A DNA stretch of 64,000 nucleotides from Enterococcus termitis (GTDB lineage Bacteria > Bacillota > Bacilli > Lactobacillales > Enterococcaceae), in the NCBI RefSeq assembly GCF_001730305.1, contig NZ_MIJY01000005.1, forward strand, positions 48,853-112,852, in the 5' to 3' direction. The position numbers and the translations under genes are program-made. Each line of letters starts with the position of its first letter. Position 1 is the stretch's first letter. Positions 1-8,300 of the stretch are shown here, one piece after another. The notes under the pieces are model-generated. The model had not been told where the DNA came from. It did no database searches and saw only the letters and a program-made list of their open reading frames with translations.

Positions 1-193
1 CTTCAACCCCAACATCTAATTCTTCCGCTATATCAAATGCTAACTGAAGGGGCGGTATATACTTTCCTCTTTCAATACTCTTCACTGATAATCTTGAAAT
101 TTCTAGTCTTTTTGCTAGTTCATTTTGACTCATATTTTTCGCGGTTCTTACTTCTAACACACGATTTACTATTTCTCTTCTAATCTTGGCCAA
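1..193 (-). CDS. XRE-family transcriptional regulator, 3' end outside window
   Basis: Reading the minus strand from a TTG at 191-193 gives a small helix-turn-helix protein whose end lies beyond the window. The visible part contains MSQNELAKRLEISRLSVKSI followed by an ERG-type turn and a DIAEELDVGVE helix, the classic Cro/C1 XRE layout. The TTG is chosen because an AAGGTGA-type ribosome binding site sits a few bases upstream; a later ATG inside the reading frame (MSQNE) would cut off the first helix. It is separated from the next minus-strand operon by a hairpin, so it is probably read from its own or read-through transcription. It is likely a repressor or activator of plasmid genes; target unknown. 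Confidence 0.75.
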   Translation of the reverse strand, partial: MAKIRREIVNRVLEVRTAKNMSQNELAKRLEISRLSVKSIERGKYIPPLQLAFDIAEELDVGVE

Positions 194-223
194 CTCATTT
201 CACCTTCTTTCTTTAAATATCAA

Positions 224-259
224 TGAATGTGCCATCAGCTCTCTCTAATGGCACATTCA
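224..259 (-). terminator. Hairpin terminator after the 281-1836 operon
   Basis: A perfect 12-base inverted repeat (TGAATGTGCCAT / ATGGCACATTCA) with a 12-base loop follows the stop of the 206-residue protein. The minus-strand tail is only moderately T-rich, so termination may be partial and allow some read-through into the XRE gene. Confidence 0.6.
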
Positions 260-280
260 ATACTTCGCTTTCTAAAAATA

Positions 281-901
281 TTAAAGTGTCATCTGTTGAT
301 CTTCTTGAAGTTCTTCTTCCTGATAAGTTTCCAGGTTATTCTGATTCGACTCTTTCACATACACATATTCATTGATTAATTTAGAAAGCTGATCTGACCG
401 CACTGTGTTATTCATATTCACATGAATATCATTATCTAGTGCGTCCTTTAATGGAACTGCATCAAAATGATCTAAGCTATTAACGGACTCGATTTCTCGT
501 GCCAAATCATCACTATTTTCTGCATAAATGACATCAAATGAGTAGCCAGCTTCAGTTACCGTTACATAATAGCTGTTCATTTCGCTCTCGATTTCACCTA
601 TTTCTTTTTTTCCATACTGTTTTTCTGACGCTTTAATTTTTTCGTTCAACTCAAGAGTAGTTCCTAAATTTTTAACAATGTTATTAAGAGACTGCATCGA
701 CTCGTCCACATGAATATAGCTTTCATCTGTCTTCTGCTGCAATTCATCAAAAATAGTTTCGTTATTCTGATTAGCAAGAGAAGCTTCATCATATCTATAT
801 AACTCATCTGATATGTTTTGTCTGATAACTTCTAATTTTTCAACTTCACTTTTTACATTTTCAATCACTTGTTTTAATAATTTTTCATTCGTTATATCCA
901 T
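281..901 (-). CDS. Hypothetical 206-aa coiled-coil protein
   Basis: I do not recognise a named family. The N-terminal half is rich in heptad-like charged and leucine residues (about residues 1-100) and is probably a coiled coil. The middle has a short module, VTEAGYSFDVIYAEN followed by a D/E-rich helix, that resembles a segment of the 326-aa-frame protein at 10707-11657 (IEDGKESTTEIIYAENEKEL). No signal peptide or membrane segment is seen, so it should be cytoplasmic. It is the last gene of an operon with the lipoprotein and membrane protein just upstream (3-base gap). A role in conjugation or in modulating the large methylase/helicase protein is possible but only guessed from context. Confidence 0.7.
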   Translation of the reverse strand: MDITNEKLLKQVIENVKSEVEKLEVIRQNISDELYRYDEASLANQNNETIFDELQQKTDESYIHVDESMQSLNNIVKNLGTTLELNEKIKASEKQYGKKEIGEIESEMNSYYVTVTEAGYSFDVIYAENSDDLAREIESVNSLDHFDAVPLKDALDNDIHVNMNNTVRSDQLSKLINEYVYVKESNQNNLETYQEEELQEDQQMTL

Positions 902-904
902 TAA

Positions 905-1510
905 TTAATTCCTCTTTTCATAGTTGTAGCCGTGATTTGTCACATAACCATCAATGCTCCAAATACCGACTTTATTATTTTTTGCTATCTCCGCACTCTT
1001 TTCTAGTGTCGATAAAAACCTCACATTATTAGAATCATAAACAGCAACTCTCGCTAGGCCTTCTTTCACAAGAATATCCTGAAGGAGTTCTCCGTCTACA
1101 AATACATAAGATAATAGACGCTTGCTATCTGTCATATCTGTTGGATTTCCTTTATCGATCATCAATTCAATAATATTTGCCTGTTCAAGCAGTTCTTTAG
1201 TCCGATTACTGGCTTCTTTACCAAACGGTTGAACATCCAACCCCCTTTTCACAGTTTCAGGTGTATCAATTAATAAATATCTAGTAACTACACTTGTATC
1301 ATTTATGATAAATTCCGTGGTATCACCATCTATAAAACGAGAAACTTCAACTGAAATTTTTGTTTCTTTCGGTAGGTCACTGTACTTATTTTCTTGTACT
1401 GTTTTATTGTTAAAGTTGACTTTATCCTTTATCTCCTTAGAAACTTGACTACATCCCGTAGAAAAAAATACAAGTAACAACCCGATAATAATTATCTTAA
1501 GCTTTTTCAT
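905..1510 (-). CDS. Thermonuclease-like (SNase domain) lipoprotein
   Basis: The protein starts with a lipoprotein signal peptide (hydrophobic stretch then STGC, modified Cys about residue 20), so it should be anchored outside the membrane. Residues about 50-190 match the staphylococcal nuclease fold. DGDTT, an Arg in RYLLIDTPE, the DTPE acid cluster and an Arg in DSKRLLSY correspond to the metal-binding and catalytic Asp, Arg, Asp, Glu and Arg positions of micrococcal nuclease, so activity is plausible. Family members cut DNA and RNA with calcium. It overlaps the upstream membrane-protein gene by four bases, which suggests translational coupling. A surface nuclease next to transfer genes could degrade extracellular DNA or trim DNA at the envelope; this role is inferred. 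Confidence 0.85.
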   Translation of the reverse strand: MKKLKIIIIGLLLVFFSTGCSQVSKEIKDKVNFNNKTVQENKYSDLPKETKISVEVSRFIDGDTTEFIINDTSVVTRYLLIDTPETVKRGLDVQPFGKEASNRTKELLEQANIIELMIDKGNPTDMTDSKRLLSYVFVDGELLQDILVKEGLARVAVYDSNNVRFLSTLEKSAEIAKNNKVGIWSIDGYVTNHGYNYEKRN

Positions 1511-1836
1511 TTTGCTTTTACTCCTAAGTTAGCTCTATTTGACATTCCTGTTGCTGTTCGAATGATTGATAGTACAAACCACCCTAAAGTAACGATCATC
1601 ACTAGTTTGCTAAAGAACATTAACAAAGGAAATCCTAAAAAAATAAGAAAACCAATCATCAAGGAATGTTTAAGAATAAGCCCTATCACTGCGAACAACA
1701 CGCAAAAGAACACTATGACGAAAAAGACTTTTGACCATCCGTTCATGTCATAAAAGATATGATCACTTCCCTGACTGATACCTTTTGATAATTGACTAAC
1801 TACCATTAAAAATAGAACTTTACTAATTTCTAGCAT
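1507..1836 (-). CDS. Small integral membrane protein, 109 aa
   Basis: Unknown family. It has a hydrophobic N-terminus and about two to three further membrane segments (around residues 35-55, 57-75 and 77-93), ending in a short basic cytoplasmic tail. It is the first gene of the small operon with the nuclease-like lipoprotein and the 206-aa protein, and its stop overlaps the lipoprotein start. A strong GGAGG ribosome binding site precedes the ATG, and a consensus promoter lies just upstream. It may be a membrane partner of the lipoprotein, but nothing in the sequence fixes a function. Confidence 0.75.
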   Translation of the reverse strand: MLEISKVLFLMVVSQLSKGISQGSDHIFYDMNGWSKVFFVIVFFCVLFAVIGLILKHSLMIGFLIFLGFPLLMFFSKLVMIVTLGWFVLSIIRTATGMSNRANLGVKAK

Positions 1837-1859
1837 GATTATTACCTCCTTTTTCTAAA

Positions 1860-1888
1860 ATTATATTCCTTTTCCTCTTCCATGTCAA
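1860..1888 (-). promoter_or_regulatory. Sigma-70 type promoter for the 1836-281 operon
   Basis: On the minus strand TTGACA (1883-1888) and TATAAT (1860-1865) are separated by exactly 17 bases, which is a full consensus vegetative promoter. The transcription start would fall shortly before the GGAGG ribosome binding site of the 109-aa membrane protein. Confidence 0.8.
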
Positions 1889-1916
1889 TATAAACATGAT
1901 TATATTATCGTGTGTT
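1884..1916. promoter_or_regulatory. Operator-like element between divergent promoters
   Basis: The minus-strand sequence CATGTTTATATTGAC, which ends in the -35 box of the minus promoter, recurs at 11701-11715 in the same position relative to another minus promoter. Next to it is an imperfect palindrome, CATGATTATATTATCGTG (centred about 1903). Both lie between the divergent promoters at 1860-1888 and 1932-1960, so one DNA-binding protein could control both directions. The small protein encoded at 1978-2295 is a candidate; this is inference. Confidence 0.5.
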
Positions 1917-1931
1917 TATTTCCGCATTTTA

Positions 1932-1960
1932 TTGCATCAAGAAAATATTGTTGCTATAAT
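1932..1960 (+). promoter_or_regulatory. Promoter for the 105-aa gene
   Basis: TTGCAT (1932-1937), a 17-base spacer and an extended -10 TGCTATAAT (TATAAT at 1955-1960) lead into a very short leader with a GAGGTGA ribosome binding site before the ATG at 1978. Confidence 0.75.
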
Positions 1961-1977
1961 GACCTTGAGGTGATTTT

Positions 1978-2295
1978 ATGGAAATAGAAGTTTTTCTTAA
2001 TCAACTAAAGAACGACGGAAAAATCAACGATCTATTAGACTATTTTTCAACTGATGAATATAAATCCTACCTCTCTGATTGGTGTAATGAAAATCTTTTA
2101 GTCAAACAAGAAGCAATGAAAATCACAGGGCAATCTCTTCGTGGTATTACACAGTCACTAGAGAAGCTGCCAGCTTTCTACTTAAAAGATATTCGAAAAA
2201 CAAATCAAGGAAATGGACTAACACGTCTTTATTTAAAAAAGGATATCGAAAATTATGCAAAAACAATGAAAAAAGGACCTAAGAAAAAATCTTAG
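1978..2295 (+). CDS. Small putative DNA-binding protein, 105 aa
   Basis: No named family is recognised. Residues about 40-95 look like a winged or MerR/excisionase-type helix-turn-helix: VKQEAMKITGQSLRGITQSL, then LPAFYLKDIR and GNGLTRLYLKKDIE, followed by a basic tail. It is the only plus-strand gene in the first 45 kb and is divergent from the lipoprotein operon across an operator-like region, the usual arrangement for an autoregulator. It is convergent with the large methylase/helicase gene and shares a bidirectional terminator with it. The regulator role is inferred from layout and the HTH-like segment. Confidence 0.7.
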   Translation: MEIEVFLNQLKNDGKINDLLDYFSTDEYKSYLSDWCNENLLVKQEAMKITGQSLRGITQSLEKLPAFYLKDIRKTNQGNGLTRLYLKKDIENYAKTMKKGPKKKS

Positions 2296-2306
2296 TTCCT
2301 TTTTCT
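2269..2306. terminator. Bidirectional terminator between convergent genes
   Basis: AAAAAGGACCTAAGA, a five-base A loop and TCTTAGTTCCTTTTT form a long hairpin with A/T tracts on both sides. It overlaps the stop codon of the 105-aa gene and ends just before the stop of the large minus-strand gene. Confidence 0.8.
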
Positions 2307-2308
2307 TT

Positions 2309-5300
2309 TTATATTCCCATTACGTGTTCCTGTTCATCTTCCATGTCATACTCAACTTCATACCTTTCTTCTTCTGATTCACTTTCCAACGTCTGTAACT
2401 CAATTTGTTTATTTATAGTTGATTGTTCTTTTAGATATTGATCAAGTTCTTCTTGCTGAGGAAAAGGCGCTTCAAGCTCTCTTTGTGCTACTTCCATTTG
2501 TAACTTCGTATCTCTGATTTCATCGTTTGTATCATTAATTCGATCATTTATGTGATTAACTAAATTGATTAACCGAGTGATATTCCCTGTTTTCGTGTCT
2601 GGAGTAAATTTCGTCCGGTAACTTGATTCACCCCGAAGAGAAAGGGTGTCTTCTCTCATTGTGGTTTTTTCTAAATAAACATCTAATCCGCGATAAGATC
2701 CGATTTTAATTTCAGCACTCCCCTTTTCTTTATTCAGATCGTTACCAGTCAGCTGAGAAAAAGCGTTTATCTGAATAAAGGCATCCTCTCTATTATCAAT
2801 TTGTTTTCCATCGATTTCCATAAAGAACTCTTGTTGCGGGTTAGAATTTATAACAGATAAATCAGCTGAATACTTTTTAAGCTGCTCATCAAGATATGCT
2901 AACTTGTTAGGATAAGTTTCTCTTATATTTTTATCCATTCGACTTCTTGCGTTGGCCCACTGCGATCGAATTAGTTGTAAACGGGTAACCTCATTGTCTA
3001 TTCCCATCTTCTCGGCCAATAGAGGGTTGTCTGTGGCGATTGCTTTCACTTCCGCTGCAGATAGCACTGTTTCGTCTAAATCGTCCATAGAACGGTTTAT
3101 ATTGCTTCCATTCATCACTTGAGCAATATATGTTAGTTTTTGTTCTTGAATTTGCCACAAGTATGAATCAAATGTTCCTTTTGTTACATACCGGAAAATC
3201 TCAACAGTTTCATTTTCATTTCCTTGACGTAGGATTCTCCCCTCACGTTGGGTCAAATCAGAAGGTTTCCAAGGACAGTCTATGTGGTGGGCAGCAATCA
3301 ATTTATTTTGTATGTTTGTTCCCGTACCTAGTTTTTGCGTACTTCCAATAATCACACGAACCTCGCCATTTCTTACCTTTTCAAATAAATCGTCCCGTTG
3401 TTTATCTGTTTTAGCATCATGAACGAACGCTATTTCATTTTCAGGCACACCTTTAGAAAGTAATTGATCTTTAATCTCTTGATAAACATTAAACTTACCA
3501 GGTTTAGGTGTCCCACTATCAGAAAAAATGATTTGGGTAGAATTTGTGGGTTTGGTTCTTTCCCATACACTAAACACTTTTTCAGAACAAATACTTAATT
3601 TTGACTCTGGATCTCGGACCTGTTCTTCATCTATCAATCTCGAATCAATAGCCATTAATTTAGCTTCATTCGTCAGCTTTAGCATATTATCGTCGGAAGG
3701 ATCAACATGTCCGTTCCGAATATCCTCAGAACGAGTGACAAATTCAGCCATCTTTCTCTCTTGATACAACGACCGTTCAGTTACAATAGTTTGGACTTTC
3801 CCTGTTTCTAATTCTGGAACAGGTAATTTAAGCATATCAGCGGTTTGAATATCCGCTACTTGGTGGAACATAGTCATTAATTCAGGTAAATTATGAAATT
3901 TAGAGAAACGGTCTCTGATACGATAACCACTACCTTCAGGGGTAATCTCTAAAGTAGACGTTACTTGGCCAAAAGTAGAAGCCCAGGAATCAAATGAGTT
4001 TAATCCTCTTTGCTTAAGCTCTTCTGGCTGAAGAAAATACTGCATAACATATAATTCGCTCATAGAATTTGATACTGGGGTTCCTGTTGCAAAAACAACA
4101 TTCTTTCCATCATTCATTTCCTGAATATAGCGAACTTTACTAAGCATGTCGCTTGCTCTTTGGCTATTTGATTTACCGACTCCAGCAACATTTTGCATTT
4201 TAGTGTAAATGAACAAATTTTTATATGCATGTGCTTCATCAACAAATAGACAATCCACACCTAATTCTTCAAATGTTATCACATCATCTTTTTTCGATTC
4301 ATTTGCTAGTTTCTCTAACTTTGTTTCTAGTCCTTTTTTAAATCGTTCAATTTGTTTAATAGACCATTTTTCTGCGTCAGCAGCCTTCAATTCGGCAATG
4401 ATACTTAGTGCATCTTTAATTTGACTATTTAGTATAGCTCTTTGTCTTTCTTCACTCAGAGGAATACGCTCAAATTGACTGTGACCAATTATAACTGCAT
4501 CATAATTTCCTGTAGCAATTCTTGATACAAACGCTCGCCTATTTTGCTTCTCAAAATCTTTTTTGGTTGTAATGAGAATATTAGCATTGGGGTAAAAAGT
4601 TAGTATTTCCTTACCCCACTGTTCTGTTAAATGATTGGGAACCACATATAGTGGCTTATTCACTAACCCATTTTGCTTTAAGTACATACCAGCTGATAAC
4701 ATAGCTGCTGTTTTACCCGCACCTACTTCATGAGCCATCAATGCCTTACCACTATATAAAATCCTCGCAATTACATCTTTTTGGTGTGGTCGTAATTCGA
4801 CTTGTAAATTCATCTCATCGAATGTTAGATTTTCTCCATTGTACTTCCTTGGTCTATTAGTATTGAATCGATCATTATATATATCAAGAAGTTCTCTCGA
4901 TCTTGCTTGGTCTTGGAACAACCATTTTTGAAATTCATATTCAATATCTTCCTGTTTTCCACGAGCAATCATTGTTTCTTTCGCATTCAGAACATACCTT
5001 ACTGTGTCTCCATCAACGACTCTATCTTTAATCGTTGCTTTTTGTAGATTTAGGCTTGCTTCAAGAATTTCATAGCCATTAATTCTGTCTGTACCAAATT
5101 TTTCTGTTACAAGAACACTATTGCCATTTTTTCCTTTTTCTAACACTCTCCATGACGCATTGTGATCTAAATAGTCTACTCTAATCCGAAACTTGCCTTT
5201 AGTCATATACTCTGGAGTTTCAAATAGATCGTGCATAAATTCATCGTAAAATCGTAATGGTATCCACGGGCTACCTATCTGAAATTTGATATCGCCTTCT

Positions 5301-8300
5301 AACAATCTTTCTGGTTGTGCCTTCTTTAAATCCTCGATTCCTTTATCGATTTGCTTGAGTAGATCAGCATTTTTTACAGCATCACGAATAGAAATCGAAC
5401 GATCTAGTTTCTCTTTAACATTTCCCGTTAAGAACTCATCTGCAATTTCCCATGCATTAAGGTTCTCTTCAGGGAGAGTATCAAAACTTCGCAATTTTGA
5501 AGGATTGAGATAAATCTCACTTCCTAATTCTTCAATTATTTCTTTGAACGTATGGTCTGGATAAAGTTCTTGAACATATTCAAAATCAATATTACGTCTT
5601 CGCATCATTGAAATTTGAACTGCATCTATTGCCTTACTTACTGTGTGAATCATTTGTTTTGGTCGTACTGTTGCCTGGTAGAAAATTGGTTGCTTGATAT
5701 AGCCATCTTCTGTTTCTTTTTCAAGTGATACTAATAACGGATATTTGTTATCCGCTCTTAATATTCTCATATTGACCGGATCATTCATGTATCCACATTT
5801 ATCTACAAAAGCATCGTATGTCTCATTCAGAATCTTGAGCTTCTCTTTTAGTTCACTTTCCTCATAATCGTATTGCTGAAGGGTCAATACTTCTGAAACA
5901 GCTTCTCTCACAGGAATCATTAATTTGATTCTTGTTTGGTTCATTGTTCCTTTATACTCTTCAAATTCTCCATCGACCGTATGGTAAAAGGTTCTACTTC
6001 CTACTTTAAAGAAAGAATATTGCTTAGTTTCTTCTGGAACTGTTATCTCGACTAAGACTTCTGGTAATAAGTGTGAGCTTTTTTCTTTTATTTCAATTTT
6101 TTCTATTGTTTGATCTTTCAGCACTCGGTTAAAAGCTTCATTTACTTCTTTAATCAAATCTTGATCACTTGGAGGGACAACATCTAATGTTTGCCCTTGA
6201 AAGTTCTTTACTCTTATTTCTCCAAGTATTTGTTCAGGGTGTTCAATAAAGTATTCATTCATAAACAAACCAAGGAACTCAGGGTGTTCTCTAGAATTGA
6301 CCCAGTTTGGTTCCTGATATTCAGCCATCATTTCTTTCATCGTTTTCTTTTGGAAAATTAATATATCAGAAATTACTTCTGTACCAGCTGATTGCTTAAA
6401 TGCTGTCTTTGGAAGTCTTACTGCACCTATAAAGTTCGCTCGTTTAGCTAAGAATTCTCTAGCACGCATGTCTTTTTTATCCATTGAACCAGCAGAGGTT
6501 ATAAATAGCAATACTCCCTTTTGGTTTAGGCTATTGATTGATTTTGCCATAAAATAATCATGTACAACAAAATTGTATTTATCATATTGCTGATCTAGCA
6601 CTTTGATATTATTAAACGGAAAATTCCCGATCACTAAATCCATCTTTTCTTTCAACTTAACTTTTTCAAAACCTGCGATCGACACATTTGCATCCGGATA
6701 TAATTGTTTCGCAAGCCGTCCGGTTAAACCGTCTAATTCAATACCCGTCAAATTAGCACTTTTCAAATTGTCCGGCAAAGCTTGAAAAAAGTTTCCTGTC
6801 CCCATAGCTGGATCTAAAATATTACCTTTAGAAAAATCACCAAAGTTCTCAGCGAATTGATACATAGTTCTAATCAGCTTAGGATCTGTATAAAACGCAG
6901 TCAGTACAGTTGATCGTACCCCTGCATACTCTTGATCACTCAGTAAATTTTTCAATCGATTACGTTCGTCTTTCCAATTTGAAAGCTCTTCATCAAAGAT
7001 TTCAGGAATGCCTCCCCATCCAGAATATTTTGCTAATACGGACTGATCCTCTTTGGTTGCTTGTTGTTGTTGTTTTTCTAATGAGTCTAATAGTTCCAAT
7101 GCAATAAGATTATCTTGAGCTTTTGCTTTTTTTCCATTCTGGTACAACGTGTCATCAGAACTGTAGTAATTCTTAGATACAAGCAACGTTTCAGACATTG
7201 GGTTGTTATCCGTCTGGTTACTCTCTAAAGCTGCATCATATTCAAAATCAAACAGAGACATTTCTTCAGAAGATTCTTCCTCATTGTGTTCTTTTTCAGC
7301 AGTTCCTTTTATTGACTCTCGATATTTTCGCCCTTCCTCTGATAGATATTTACTATTAATCTTTGGAACACTCTCATTTAACCTTTCAATCACCCATGGA
7401 ATTTTAGGAAAATTCATTTCTTGGTGACCATGACTAAAATGGTTTTTCTCTATGATTGTCAAATAACCAATTCTATCATCTTGACTTTTCAACGAAACAA
7501 GAGCCTCTGGACTTCCTATTTTGAAATCAATGTACCCATAATAGAAGTCATCTAATGTATATATGTCAGCTGAGTGCTCTCCATCGATAAACTTCAAATA
7601 GAATTTATCGAATTGAGCTATGGTAAATTCTTGTTCATTTTTTAAACTTGATATAACTAACAATGGTTCATTTTCAACTTCTATATCTAATGCATTGAGA
7701 GAATCATTTGACAAATCTAAGTTGGCAAGGTGCCTCTCTAAAATACTGAGATTCATATCCGATATAGACGTTCCCGGAATACGAGAGTTTATATCTTTGG
7801 TCTTTAATATCAACTGTCTTTCAAATAATAAAGCATCTAAAGAAATTTCTTTAGACGTATCTTCTACAAATTGTCTAAACTCATCCATATTTCTTACAGT
7901 AATTGTCGAGAATTGTTCAAACTCATACATCTTTTCCTGTGAAACGTCTTCAACTACAGCAAATGCCTTTTCTAGTAAAAAATTAGTTTTTTCAGAAATT
8001 GTTCCAGAATGAAAGTTGTTTCTAAATAAAAGATATGTTGCCTCGTCCTGAACAAAATCCATTATTCCTATTTTTATTTCCGGGTTTGCTGCTAAGGGGA
8101 CTAAGGATAGTTCAACATCTCCACTATTTGTGTTTTCTTCAGGATAGACAGTTTTCAAATATTTCTTATATTCCACTAGTCTAGAAAAGGTGAGTTCTTT
8201 CGAGTTTCTACCAAGTCCATTATTTTCTATACCTTTTTCTCGCATTAATCTAAATAATTCATTTTCGAACGAGGTTGTCTCCCCAGTATTATTTGCCATA

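Noticed and set aside
1562..1753. Plus-strand ORF opposite the small membrane protein, and similar shadow ORFs within the large minus-strand genes
   Set aside because: They have no ribosome binding sites and mirror the codon pattern of the real genes.
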